DNA of 64,000 nucleotides from Kumtagia sp963820075 (GTDB lineage Bacteria; Pseudomonadota; Alphaproteobacteria; Rhizobiales; Rhizobiaceae): NCBI GenBank assembly GCA_963820075.1, contig CAWFYS010000016.1:1-64000 (forward strand). The letters run 5' to 3'. Within the stretch, counting starts at the first letter, position 1, and each line of letters opens with the position of its first letter. The translations under genes and the position numbers were made by a program. Positions 19,202-27,867 of this stretch are shown here, in pieces. Below the pieces are notes generated by a model. That model did no database searches and was not told the origin of the DNA. It saw only the letters and a program-made list of their open reading frames with translations.

Positions 19202-19987
19202 CTACGGCATCAACTGGCCGCCATTGACCTCCAGGATCTGGCCGGTCACGTAGCCGCTGAGGGTTTCGGAGGAAAAGAACAGGAAGGCGCCGACGCAGTC
19301 CTCGGCGGTGCCGGCGCGCCCTTGCGGGATCGTGGCGACCATCGCGCGCATCTGCTCTTCACTCGAATAGCGCTCATGGAACGGCGTGGCGATGGTGCCC
19401 GGCGCCACGGCGTTGACGCGGATGCGGCTTGCGACCAGTTCCTTCGCAAGGCCCCGCGTAACATTGGAGACGAAGGCCTTCGCCGAAGCGTAAAGCCCCG
19501 CGCCTCCGCCGCCGCCGTTGCGGGCCGCAATCGACGAGGTGTTGATGATGAAGCCGCCATTCCTGCGCAGCCACGGGATCGCGACGCGGCAGGCCGTGAT
19601 CACCGAACGGACGTTGAGGTCCATCACCGCGTCATATTGCGCGTCGGTCATCTCGGCATAAGGCACGCGGCCGAGCATGCCGCCCGCATTGTTGACCAGT
19701 CCGTCCAGCCGGCCGTAATGCGCGGCGGTTTCCTCGACAACCTTCTCGACATCGGCCGAGACCGCGAAATTTCCTTTTGTCAGGAAAACGTCGCCGCCCT
19801 CCCGGCGGATCGACGCGGCCAGCGTTTCGGCCGCCTCGCTGCTGGCATGATAGTGCAGAGCGACCCGGCATCCCTGGCGCGCATAGGCCGCGACAAGCGC
19901 CGCGCCGATGCCGGTGGACCCACCTGTGACCAGGACAACCTTGCCGGCAAGATCCGCGATTGTCAGGCCGGTGCTTGCATCGGGCAT
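19202..19987 (-). CDS. Short-chain dehydrogenase/reductase (classical SDR)
   Basis: NAD(P)-dependent oxidoreductase of 261 residues. The cofactor motif TGGSTGIG lies near residue 20, NNAGG in the middle, and the catalytic serine with the YxxxK pair appears as INTSSIAA ... LYASAKAFVSN. The C-terminal GYVTGQILEVNGGQL is typical of 3-oxoacyl-reductase-like SDRs. The start MPDASTGL at 19987 follows GGAGG. It is not adjacent to fatty acid genes, so a housekeeping FabG role is unlikely. The substrate is unknown. Confidence 0.9.
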   Translation of the reverse strand: MPDASTGLTIADLAGKVVLVTGGSTGIGAALVAAYARQGCRVALHYHASSEAAETLAASIRREGGDVFLTKGNFAVSADVEKVVEETAAHYGRLDGLVNNAGGMLGRVPYAEMTDAQYDAVMDLNVRSVITACRVAIPWLRRNGGFIINTSSIAARNGGGGGAGLYASAKAFVSNVTRGLAKELVASRIRVNAVAPGTIATPFHERYSSEEQMRAMVATIPQGRAGTAEDCVGAFLFFSSETLSGYVTGQILEVNGGQLMP

Positions 19988-20228
19988 GGGACACCTCCGG
20001 CGTTCGCCACCACCGTCATTGGTAGGCGCCGCCGCCTTGCCTGACAAGAACCAGCGAAGCCTGAAAGGCGCCGTGGAACGATTGACGGGCACTGAACTGC
20101 GCCTGGTGCCATTTCCAGCGCGAGAGGCGTTGAACGCGGCTTGCCTGCCCTATCCGCGAGGGTCCGCGGGCTCCCTCAGCCGGCGTCGGCTGTCCGCCGA
20201 TCTTGTCCACGCCAGTGCTCGACCTACC

Positions 20229-20561
20229 TCACCGGTCACCCTCATGGTCCTCGGCGTATGAGATGGTGAGCACCCGCGTGGTCACCAAAGGATCGGCCGG
20301 GTTTTCCGAGCGGCGCTCCATGGTGATGTCGTAGTAGTCGATCTTCCAGAATACATGACGACCGTCGAGCATGAAGTCGCCGAAGTCGCGTTCGCCACTG
20401 GGATCGTTGGCAGCGGAGAATTCGGTAAAGTTCACGGTTTTGACCAGCGCCTGCTGCAGGACAGCCTGCGGCGCGTGCGCCAGGTCGCCTGCGAACAGCA
20501 GGCGACCCCCTTCGAGCTTGGTGCGAAAGCGGTCGTTCAACTCGCGGATGGTGTCAGACAT
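20229..20561 (-). CDS. DUF3768 family protein
   Basis: Cytoplasmic protein of 110 residues from a family of unknown function common in rhizobia, often on plasmids and genomic islands. Family blocks are visible: IRELNDRFRTKLEGGRLLFA, then FTEFSAANDPSGERDFGDF, then VFWKIDYYDITMERRSENP. The start at 20561 follows GGGAG. It stands alone with about 240 bases upstream to the SDR stop side and 300 to the next repeat. The accessory distribution of the family suggests acquisition, but the base composition is not obviously unusual. Confidence 0.85.
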   Translation of the reverse strand: MSDTIRELNDRFRTKLEGGRLLFAGDLAHAPQAVLQQALVKTVNFTEFSAANDPSGERDFGDFMLDGRHVFWKIDYYDITMERRSENPADPLVTTRVLTISYAEDHEGDR

Positions 20562-20774
20562 CGAAAACTCCCTGCGGACGGATCGGGACGATCATCAGCA
20601 TATGTCGAAAGGAACCTCTCAGGCGGCTCACAAAATCGTTCCCGCGACCGCTATGGCCTCACTATCGTGTGTGTTGATAGGTTTTGCACGTGGTGAAGGA
20701 CCCAACCTGCTGGCGGGGTCGCCCAGGACCGTTCGACTGATAATCGATAGGCCGGAGCGAACCCGCCCAAATCC

Positions 20775-20868
20775 TAAAGCAGACTTGCGTGGCTTCGCCC
20801 ACGCTGGGCCTCTTGTTTTGTCGCAGGTTTCTGTCGGAAAACCGTCACACTTTCCGGAACCTGCTTAG
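20775..20868. repeat. CCGGAAAAGTG-type interspersed repeat, copy 1
   Basis: About 95 bases running from AAAGCAGACTTGCGTGGCTT through TGTTTTGTCGCAGGTTTCTG and TCGGAAAACCG to CCGGAACCTGCTTAG. The same unit recurs inverted at 28133-28236 and in the same orientation at 39995-40103. It overlaps the stop codon of phbB (20865-20867), so the insertion supplied that stop. Confidence 0.85.
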
Positions 20869-21590
20869 GCGAAGTACTGGCCACCATTGGCCGAGATCGT
20901 CGAGCCGGTGACGAAGCCGGCGTCGTCGGAGGCAAGGAAGACGACACAGCGCGCGATTTCCGACGGCTCGCCCAGGCGCCCGACCGGAATCTGCGGGATG
21001 ATGCGTTCGTTCAGCACCTTCTCGTCGATGGCGCGCACCATCTCGGTGCCGATATAGCCCGGGCAGATCACGTTGACGGTGATGCCGGCGCGCGCGCCCT
21101 CCTGCGCCAACGCCTTGGTGAAGCCGATATCGCCGGCCTTCGCCGCCGAGTAGTTGGCCTGGCCCGCCTGGCCCTTCTGGCCGTTGATCGACGAGATCAT
21201 GACGATGCGGCCGAATTTGCGGTCGCGCATGCCGCCCCAGACGGGCTGCGTCATGTTGAAGGCGCCGTTGAGGTTGGTGTCGATCACTTCGCGCCATTGC
21301 TGCAAGGTCATCTTGTGGAACATGGCATCGCGGGTAATGCCGGCATTGTTCACCAGGACATCGATCGGGCCGACTTCGGCTTCTACCTGCTTGATGCCGG
21401 CGACGCAGGCGTCATACTCGGCGACCGACCATTTATAGACCGGGATGCCGGTCTCGGCCTTGAACTTCTGCGCGGCCTCGTCGTTGCCGGCGTAGTTTGC
21501 CGCGACATTGTAGCCGGCATTCTTGAGCGCGACCGAAATCGCCGCGCCGATGCCGCGCGATCCACCCGTTACGAGTGCTGTACGTGCCAT
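20865..21590 (-). CDS. phbB: Acetoacetyl-CoA reductase (NADPH)
   Basis: Second enzyme of polyhydroxybutyrate synthesis, reducing acetoacetyl-CoA to (R)-3-hydroxybutyryl-CoA. The 241-residue SDR has TGGSRGIG at residues 8-15, NNAGITRDAMFHKMTLQQW, catalytic SSINGQKGQAGQANYSAAKA, and VCPGYIGTEM-like text (VICPGYIGTEMVRAI) that distinguishes PhaB from FabG. It follows phbA on the same strand with a gap of about 110 bases, as in rhizobial phbAB operons. The terminal stop codon lies inside an interspersed repeat. Confidence 0.96.
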   Translation of the reverse strand: MARTALVTGGSRGIGAAISVALKNAGYNVAANYAGNDEAAQKFKAETGIPVYKWSVAEYDACVAGIKQVEAEVGPIDVLVNNAGITRDAMFHKMTLQQWREVIDTNLNGAFNMTQPVWGGMRDRKFGRIVMISSINGQKGQAGQANYSAAKAGDIGFTKALAQEGARAGITVNVICPGYIGTEMVRAIDEKVLNERIIPQIPVGRLGEPSEIARCVVFLASDDAGFVTGSTISANGGQYFA

Positions 21591-21701
21591 TGTGGTTCTC
21601 CTCCCATATGGATGTTGCGTGAAGCTTTATGGATAATAGCCGAAAAGCGGGAAGGCCGTCCGGCCTTGCCCGCTCGTCCGCTCGTCATGACCATTCGTCG
21701 C

Positions 21702-22886
21702 TTAGAGCGCTTCCACGCACATCGCCACGCCCATGCCGCCGCCGATGCACAGCGTCGCCAGGCCCTTCTTGGCGCCGCGGCGGCGCATCTCATAAACCAG
21801 CGTGTTGAAGATGCGGGCGCCGGAAGCGCCGATCGGGTGGCCGATGGCGATCGCGCCGCCATTGACGTTGACGATCTCGGGATTCCAGCCCACGCCCTTG
21901 TTGACCGCGCAGGCCTGCGCCGCGAACGCCTCGTTGGCCTCCACCAGGTCGAGGTCCGCGACCTTCCAGCCGGCTCTTTCCAGGGCGCGCTTCGAGGCGG
22001 GGATCGGGCCGGTGCCCATCACCGCCGGATCGACACCGGCCGTCGCCCACGAGGCGATGCGCACCAGCGGGGTGAGCCCCCGGCGTACGGCCTCTTCTTC
22101 GGTCATCAGCAGGGCGCCGGCGGCGCCGTCATTGATGCCGGAAGCGTTGGCGGCTGTCACCGTGCCGTCCTTGTCGAAGGCCGGCCGCAGCTTTGTGATT
22201 GCGTCCAGCGTCGCGCCAAGGCGAATATATTCGTCGGCGTCGACGATCGTGTCGCCCTTGCGGCCCTTTATGGTCACGCCGACGATCTCGTCCTTGAACT
22301 TGCCGGCCTTCTGCGCGGCCTCCGCCTTGTTCTGCGAGGCCACCGCGAACTGGTCCTGTTCCTCGCGGGTGATCTGGAACTGCCGGGCAACGTTCTCGGC
22401 GGTGATGCCCATATGATAGCCGTTGAAGGCGTCCCAGAGGCCGTCCTTGATCATGGTGTCGATCATCTTGTAGTCGCCCATCTTGACGCCGGCGCGCAGG
22501 TGCTGGGCATGCGCCGAGAGCGACATCGATTCCTGGCCGCCCGCGATGACCACCTTGGCGTCACCCGTGGCGATCTGCTGCATGCCGAGCGCGATGGCGC
22601 GCAGGCCCGAACCGCAGACCTGGTTGAGGCCCCAGGCGGTCGTCTCCTTCGGCAGCCCGGCATTGATGGAGGCCTGCCGGGCCGGGTTCTGGCCCTGCGC
22701 GGCGGTCAGCACCTGGCCGAGTATCACCTCGTCCACCTCCGCCGCCTCGACACCCGCGCGCGAAAGCAATTCGCGGATTACTACCGCGCCCAGTTCATGC
22801 GCCGGCGTCGCCGCGAAGGAACCGTTGAACGAGCCGACTGCCGTGCGGGCAGCGCTGGCGACGACGATGTTGTTGGTTGCGGACAT
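21702..22886 (-). CDS. phbA: Acetyl-CoA C-acetyltransferase (beta-ketothiolase)
   Basis: Condenses two acetyl-CoA to acetoacetyl-CoA, the first step of PHB synthesis, and is reversible in degradation. The 394-residue product has the acyl-accepting cysteine in NQVCGSGLRAIALG near residue 90, the active-site histidine block NVNGGAIAIGHPIGASGARI, and the C-terminal cysteine in TLCIGGGMGVAMC. The start MSATNN at 22886 follows AGAAGGAA. It leads the phbA-phbB pair and is divergent from phaR. No PHB synthase gene lies in the window. Confidence 0.97.
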   Translation of the reverse strand: MSATNNIVVASAARTAVGSFNGSFAATPAHELGAVVIRELLSRAGVEAAEVDEVILGQVLTAAQGQNPARQASINAGLPKETTAWGLNQVCGSGLRAIALGMQQIATGDAKVVIAGGQESMSLSAHAQHLRAGVKMGDYKMIDTMIKDGLWDAFNGYHMGITAENVARQFQITREEQDQFAVASQNKAEAAQKAGKFKDEIVGVTIKGRKGDTIVDADEYIRLGATLDAITKLRPAFDKDGTVTAANASGINDGAAGALLMTEEEAVRRGLTPLVRIASWATAGVDPAVMGTGPIPASKRALERAGWKVADLDLVEANEAFAAQACAVNKGVGWNPEIVNVNGGAIAIGHPIGASGARIFNTLVYEMRRRGAKKGLATLCIGGGMGVAMCVEAL

Positions 22887-23067
22887 TTCCTTCTCCAGAC
22901 TATCCAAGTGTTGGTTGGAATTAATTTTCCTCCTTCTGGCCCGCAGTGGGCGTCGTGTCAAACTGGAAAATGCCCGGCCGCCCATGCGTCAGCCGCATGC
23001 TGCGCCCATGCTGCGCAGCATTATTTTGCCGCAATGCCATCCGACTGATCCCGCACCGCACAAAGCG

Positions 23068-23096
23068 CTTGGATTTGTGACGGCTTTAGGCTTATC
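23068..23096 (+). promoter_or_regulatory. Probable phaR promoter
   Basis: CTTGGA at 23068-23073 and CTTATC at 23091-23096 are separated by 17 bases, close to the alphaproteobacterial housekeeping pattern. The phaR start lies 68 bases downstream. Confidence 0.5.
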
Positions 23097-23163
23097 CTTT
23101 ACGTATGCATAATCGTTGTCCGTCGCTTACGGAGCGGCGTGTTTGTCCCCGAGGAGAATACTG

Positions 23164-23760
23164 ATGGCAGCAAAGGGCGACCCTGTCGTCATCAAGAAAT
23201 ATGCGAACCGGCGCCTCTATAATACGGGAACCAGTACTTATGTGACGCTCGAAGATCTCGCCGAGATGGTCAAGCGCAACGAGGACTTCACCGTCCAGGA
23301 TGCCAAGACCGGCGATGATCTGACGCATCCGGTGCTCACGCAGATCATCTTCGAGCTGGAGAACAAGGACGGGCACAACATGCTGCCGATCCCGTTCCTG
23401 CGCCAGCTCATCGCTTTTTATGGCGACCAGATGCAGATGATCGTGCCGAGCTTCCTGGAGCAGTCGATGAGCGCCTTCGTCAAGGAGCAGGAGCGTTTTC
23501 GCGAGCAGCTCAAATCGACCTTCGGCAAAGGGCCGATAGACGTGATGAAGATAGCGGCACCGATCAAGGTGCTGGAGGAACAGACGCGGCGCAACATGGA
23601 ATTGTTCCAGAACGCCATACGGCTGTTCACGCCTTTCCCCGGCGGCGTACCTGCCGCATCCGAACCGGCGAAGAAGGAGACGTCGGAAAAGGCCGACGAT
23701 CTGCAGGAACTGAAGGAGCAGATCGCCGCAATGCAGCGCAAGATCGACTCCATGAGCTGA
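23164..23760 (+). CDS. phaR: Polyhydroxyalkanoate synthesis repressor PhaR
   Basis: DNA-binding regulator that senses PHA granules and represses phasin and PHA genes. The 198-residue product has the PHB/PHA accumulation regulator DNA-binding domain at the N terminus (IKKYANRRLYNTGTSTYVTL), followed by the PHB-binding block (HPVLTQIIFELENKDG, LPIPFLRQLIAFYGDQMQM) and a C-terminal coiled coil (ELKEQIAAMQRKID). The start at 23164 follows GAGGAG. It is divergent from phbAB, which it probably regulates through the shared 277-base region. Confidence 0.96.
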   Translation: MAAKGDPVVIKKYANRRLYNTGTSTYVTLEDLAEMVKRNEDFTVQDAKTGDDLTHPVLTQIIFELENKDGHNMLPIPFLRQLIAFYGDQMQMIVPSFLEQSMSAFVKEQERFREQLKSTFGKGPIDVMKIAAPIKVLEEQTRRNMELFQNAIRLFTPFPGGVPAASEPAKKETSEKADDLQELKEQIAAMQRKIDSMS

Positions 23761-23877
23761 AGCCGCCCGGCCTTTCAGGCAGACCGCGTTGCTGGCGGAA
23801 AGTGCTTTGCTCTCGAACAATCAGCGATTGCCCGCCGCCGCGCGCAGTGATGTACTGCGGGCAAACAGGGGTGTTGC

Positions 23878-24342
23878 ATGCTCTATTTTCTCGCCTTGGT
23901 AATCGGCATCGTCGCCGGCCTGCGCGTAATGACCGCGCCGGCCGCGGTGAGCTGGGGGGCAGCCCTCGGCTGGCTCCCGGTCTCGGAGACCTGGGCGGCA
24001 TTCATGGGATACCGATTCACGCCCTGGATCTTCAGCCTGCTGGCGCTGGTCGAATTCGTCACCGACCAGTTGCCCTCGACACCGAGCCGCAAAGTGCCGC
24101 AGCAATTCGGCGCACGCATCGTCAGCGGCGCCTTCTGCGGCGCGGTGGTCGGCACGGCGGGCGGCTCCCTGATCGGCGGGCTGATCGCCGGCGCGATCGG
24201 CGCCGTGCTCGGCACGCTCGGCGGCTACGAGGCGCGCAAGCGGCTTGTGGCGGCGATCGGTGGCAAGGACAGGCCGATCGCCATTCTTGAGGACGCGGTG
24301 GCGGTCATCCTCGGCCTCGCCGCGGTTGCGGCGGTGACATGA
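23878..24342 (+). CDS. DUF4126 family membrane protein
   Basis: Integral membrane protein of 154 residues with three or four hydrophobic stretches (LYFLALVIGIVAGLRVMTAP, WIFSLLALVEFVTDQL, and a glycine-rich VSGAFCGAVVGTAGGSLIGG segment). The family has no known function. Its stop codon overlaps the next start in an ATGA, so it is translationally coupled to the FAD oxidoreductase gene. This pairing suggests a joint transcript. The start ATG at 23878 is the first reasonable one. Confidence 0.88.
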   Translation: MLYFLALVIGIVAGLRVMTAPAAVSWGAALGWLPVSETWAAFMGYRFTPWIFSLLALVEFVTDQLPSTPSRKVPQQFGARIVSGAFCGAVVGTAGGSLIGGLIAGAIGAVLGTLGGYEARKRLVAAIGGKDRPIAILEDAVAVILGLAAVAAVT

Positions 24343-25719
24343 GCGCGGGTTTCGACGCCATCGTCATCGGCGGCGGACAGGCCGGGCCGTCGCTCGCCGT
24401 CCGCCTCGCGGCAGCCGGCATGCGCGTCGCCATGATCGAGCGCAAGTACCTCGGCGGGACTTGCGTCAACACCGGCTGCAAGCCGACCAAGACGATGGTT
24501 GCCAGCGCCTATGCCGCCCGGATGGCGCGCCGCGCCGCCGACTATGGCGTGGTGCTGGAGGGCGCCGTCGGCATCGACATGAAGCGGGTCAAGGCCCGCA
24601 AGGACAAGGTGACGCTGGATTCGCGGAACGGCTTGCATGACTGGCTGGCCGGAACGCCGAATATCACCTTCGTCGAAGGTCATGCGCGTTTCCGGTCGCC
24701 CAATTCGGATCGAGGTCAATGGCGACCTCCTGACCGCCGGCAAGATATTCGTCAATGTCGGCGGCCGCGCCACCGTGCCCGATCTGCCGGGTGTGGCGGA
24801 TATAGACTACCTGACGAACAGCTCGATCCTTGAGCTCGACACGCTGCCACGCCATCTCGTCGTCGTCGGCGGCAGCTATATCGGGCTGGAATTCGCGCAG
24901 ATGTTCCGGCGCTTCGGCAGCGACGTCACGGTGATCGAGAAGGGCGCCCGGCTCACTGCGCGGGAGGACGAGGACGTGTCGCGAGCGATTCTCGACATTT
25001 TGGCAAAGGAAGGCATTGCGTTTCGCCTCAACGCCGAGTGCATCAGCTTCAGCCCGCATCGCGACGGCATCGCGGCGTCGGTCGACTGCACGCAGGGCGC
25101 GCCGGAAGTCGTCGGCAGCCATGTGCTGCTGGCGATGGGCCGCCGGCCGAACACCGACGATCTCGGCCTGGAGGCCGCGGGCGTCGAGACCGACGAGCGC
25201 GGCTACATCAAGGTCGACGACAAGCTGCGGACCAGCGCCGGGAATATCTGGGCGATGGGCGACTGCAACGGCCGCGGCGCCTTCACCCACACCGCCTATA
25301 ACGACTACGAGATCGTCGCGGCGAATTTGCTGGATGGTGACGACCGCCGCGTCAGCGACCGCTTCCCCTGCTACGCGCTCTACACCGACCCGCCGCTCGG
25401 CCGCGTCGGCATGACGGAAGCCGAGGCGCGAAAATCCGGCAGGAAGTGCCTGATTGCCCGCATCGACATGACGCGCGTCGGCCGCGCTGTCGAGCGCGGC
25501 GAGACCGAAGGCTTCATGAAGGTGCTGGTCGATGCCGACAGCCGCCAAATACTCGGCGCGTCGATCCTGGGCGCCAGCGGCGACGAGGTCGTGCACGGCA
25601 TACTCGACCAGATGTACGCCGGGGCAAAGGCCGATACGATCATCCGTTCCGTCCCGATCCATCCGACCATCTCGGAGTTCCTGCCGACGCTGCTGGCCGG
25701 GCTGGAGCCGCTGCGGTGA
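24339..25719 (+). CDS. FAD-dependent pyridine nucleotide-disulfide oxidoreductase (mercuric reductase-like), one frameshift
   Basis: Class I flavoprotein disulfide reductase of about 459 residues. It has the FAD motif VIGGGQAG at the N terminus, the redox-active pair in YLGGTCVNTGCKPTK, the NAD-binding motif VVVGGSYIGLEF, a second FAD block (IWAMGDCNGRGAFTHTAYND) and the C-terminal dimerisation domain ending in HPTISEFLPTLL. It lacks the N-terminal HMA domain and C-terminal cysteine pair of true MerA, so mercury reduction is not implied. The frame changes near 24702, where text passes from HARFRSPN to IRIEVNGDL. It overlaps the DUF4126 gene by four bases. Confidence 0.88.
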
Positions 25720-25741
25720 CGCTTGCGGCTTTGCCGATCGC

Positions 25742-25836
25742 CAGGCAGTGGCGGAAAAGTGCCCACGGGTTTCCGGCGGCAAGCTGCGACAAAAACAAGA
25801 AGCCAGGCGAGGCGGCGCCACGCAAGCCGGCTCAGG
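25742..25836. repeat. CCGGAAAAGTG-type interspersed repeat, degenerate copy
   Basis: GGCGGAAAAGTGCCCACGGG, then TTTCCGG, then CTGCGACAAAAACAAGAAGC and GCCACGCAAGCCGG match the order of the clean copies but with many differences. It fills much of the 267-base gap before the FHA-cyclase gene, which otherwise shows nothing. Confidence 0.65.
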
Positions 25837-25986
25837 CTTGTTGTGGCATGTGGCGCCCGAGCCTGTTATGGATATGCCTTGTGTGGGGTATCTGCCTGGC
25901 CGGCGCAGTCGCCACTAGCGACACCGGACCGCGCAGGCTTCGGCAAGCATCGTTCTTCCACGTTTGAATGGACGGCAGTCTAGGCG

Positions 25987-26895
25987 ATGCCGGCGATTGT
26001 ACGGGAACTGAGCAGCGGCGAGCTTCACCCTCTGGGCGAGGTATCGCTGATCGGCCGCGGCGAGGGCGCCGCCATTCACCTTGCCGACTCCAGCGTGTCG
26101 CGCCAGCACGCCGCCATACGGCACGAGGACGCCAGTTTCTGGATCGTGGACCTCGGCAGCGCCAACGGAACCTTCGTCAACGGCATCGCGGTGACGGCGG
26201 CGCGCGTGCTGCGGCATGGCGATCGGCTGCGGTTCGGCAACGCGGTGCTTTTGTTCGAGGAAAGCGGCGCGTCTCCCGCGCATGCGCCAGGGCTTGAGGA
26301 GCGCACCCAGATCTCGCGCCTGGCGCCGGAACCCCTCAAGGGCGTGGCGGTCACCCTGCTGGTCGCCGACCTCAAGGGCTTCACGGCGATGTGCGCGCGG
26401 CTGACGGCGGAGCAGACCGCCGGGCTCCTGCGTGAATGGTACGCCGACTGCGACGCCATCCTGAAGCACTATGGCGCAACAATAGACAAGTTCATCGGCG
26501 ACGGCGTCTTCGCCTATTGGCACGGCACCGACCTGGAAACCCGCGACAAGGCAGTGCTGGCGGCGCAGGCGCTGCGGGCGGCCGAAATGATGCCGACCTC
26601 CCCGACCCGCGTTCTGCTGAAGTCCCGGCACGGCATCGGCCTCGACTGCCGCGTCGGCATCCATCTCGGCGAGGCGGCCGTCGGCGCGATGGGAAAGGGC
26701 ATCAACACCGCGCTCGGCGACGCCGTCAACATTGCCTTCCGGATCGAGGCGCTGACGCGCGCCGTCGATCGGCCCATACTGGTCAGCGCCGCTTTCGTCG
26801 ACGGCTGGCCGGAGGGGCGCCACCGCTTTGCGCCCTGCGGCAGCCACGCGGTGGAGGGACACCCCGACCCGATCGAGGTGTTTGCCGTCCGTTAG
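25987..26895 (+). CDS. FHA domain-class III adenylate/guanylate cyclase fusion
   Basis: Soluble signalling enzyme of 302 residues that probably makes cyclic AMP under control of phosphothreonine binding. The N-terminal FHA domain (about residues 10-92) shows IGRGEGAAIHL, SVSRQHAAIR and GSANGTFVNG, the phosphopeptide-binding signature. The cyclase domain (about 118-300) shows VADLKGFTAM with Asp128 and FIGDGVFAYW with Asp172, the two metal-binding residues, followed by CRVGIHLGEAAVGAMG and the NIAFRIEAL adenine/transition-state region. There are no membrane segments. It is monocistronic; no kinase gene adjoins it. Confidence 0.9.
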   Translation: MPAIVRELSSGELHPLGEVSLIGRGEGAAIHLADSSVSRQHAAIRHEDASFWIVDLGSANGTFVNGIAVTAARVLRHGDRLRFGNAVLLFEESGASPAHAPGLEERTQISRLAPEPLKGVAVTLLVADLKGFTAMCARLTAEQTAGLLREWYADCDAILKHYGATIDKFIGDGVFAYWHGTDLETRDKAVLAAQALRAAEMMPTSPTRVLLKSRHGIGLDCRVGIHLGEAAVGAMGKGINTALGDAVNIAFRIEALTRAVDRPILVSAAFVDGWPEGRHRFAPCGSHAVEGHPDPIEVFAVR

Positions 26896-26915
26896 GCGCC
26901 CGGTGCGGTCCCAAT

Positions 26916-27428
26916 TTAGCCCGTCACTTTCGCAATCGAGGCCACTATGTCCCTCATGGGCAGGATCAGCCGGCGTTGCATGCCCTTCGTCACTTGGAAG
27001 TGGTATTTGGAATAAAAGCTCATGGCATCGTCATCGATCGCGTGGACAACCACGCCACGGAACGCGACAAGCTGGGCCGCTGAAACCACGCTCATCAGCG
27101 CATTTTTCAGAAGTGCCTGACCAAGCCCCTTACCCTGATGGTCGCGGGCGACGGCAAGGCGGGCCAGCACTGCCACCGGCAGTTCACTGGGTGCCTGCGA
27201 TCCTTTCGCCGCTTTCGAGACATCGTTTCGATGGATCATCCCGGCACAGATCGAATGGTAGCCGACGACATGATGGTTCTCGTCGGCTATCACGAAGGTG
27301 CGCGTATAGCCCTGCACCTGATTGTAGAGGGCCATGTTCTTCAGCCATTCGTCGAGCGTCGTTTTGCCCGAATCGAAACTGTCAAGGATATGGAGATCGG
27401 ATATCGGCGCGGGCTTGCGATACTGCAA
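26916..27428 (-). CDS. GNAT toxin of a TacA/TacT-type toxin-antitoxin module
   Basis: GNAT-fold protein of 170 residues, resembling TacT/AtaT toxins that acetylate the amino group of charged tRNA and stop translation. The acetyl-CoA loop appears as ARLAVARDHQGKGLGQALL (QGKGLG at 98-103), with the catalytic-type tyrosine in SFYSKYHF (Tyr139). It begins with TTG at 27428, three bases after the stop of the DUF1778 antitoxin gene, so the pair is one operon. Gene order antitoxin-toxin is standard for this class. The region is lower in GC than its surroundings, fitting horizontal origin. Confidence 0.88.
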   Translation of the reverse strand: MQYRKPAPISDLHILDSFDSGKTTLDEWLKNMALYNQVQGYTRTFVIADENHHVVGYHSICAGMIHRNDVSKAAKGSQAPSELPVAVLARLAVARDHQGKGLGQALLKNALMSVVSAAQLVAFRGVVVHAIDDDAMSFYSKYHFQVTKGMQRRLILPMRDIVASIAKVTG

Positions 27429-27431
27429 CTT

Positions 27432-27707
27432 TCAGTCCATCCACTTAACTTTGCTTTCGAGCAGCTTCACGAGCTGATCCCGCGCCACGCCAGATGCTGA
27501 GAGCCTATCGCTCACAGCTTCGAAAACATCGGCGGAAACGCCGATGAAGCGCTGATCGAGCAGTTCCTCTTGGGCAGAATGGACCGATGCCTCGGTCATG
27601 AATGCGGTTATACTCTTGCCGCGCACTTCGGCGGCGCGCGCGATGAGGTCGTGCGCTTCCGGTTCGATGCGAAGGTTTATAGTCCGCGTTTTCTTCAGGG
27701 CGGCCAC
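27432..27707 (-). CDS. DUF1778 ribbon-helix-helix antitoxin (TacA-type)
   Basis: Antitoxin of 91 residues that binds DNA and neutralises the downstream GNAT toxin. The N-terminal ribbon-helix-helix reads TINLRIEPEAHDLIARAAEV followed by GKSITAFMTEASVHSAQE, as in DUF1778 proteins. The C-terminal half (ADVFEAVSDRLSASG) is the probable toxin-wrapping segment. The start is GTG at 27707 after a GGAG. It should repress its own promoter; an inverted repeat lies upstream at 27738-27783. Confidence 0.9.
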   Translation of the reverse strand: MAALKKTRTINLRIEPEAHDLIARAAEVRGKSITAFMTEASVHSAQEELLDQRFIGVSADVFEAVSDRLSASGVARDQLVKLLESKVKWMD

Positions 27708-27737
27708 TGCTTTTCTCCGCGCTTAGCCAGTACCCGC

Positions 27738-27783
27738 ACGTGGCGGAGTGGGGAAATGTATGACCCTCAAAATGGGGCCACGT
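27738..27783. promoter_or_regulatory. Inverted repeat upstream of the toxin-antitoxin operon, possible operator
   Basis: ACGTGGC (27738-27744) and GCCACGT (27777-27783) form an inverted repeat 30 to 75 bases upstream of the antitoxin start. Ribbon-helix-helix antitoxins usually bind paired sites here, but the 32-base spacing is wide and the assignment is speculative. Confidence 0.35.
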
Positions 27784-27867
27784 ATGAGCAATGTAAATAC
27801 GCCTTATCCGTAGCCGGACGGAACGTTGGCCGACGACCGGCAGCTTGGAGGTTCATTCGGCGCCGTT

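Noticed and set aside
24339..25719. True mercuric reductase (merA)
   Set aside because: No HMA domain, no C-terminal cysteine pair and no mer genes nearby; only the shared disulfide reductase core is present.
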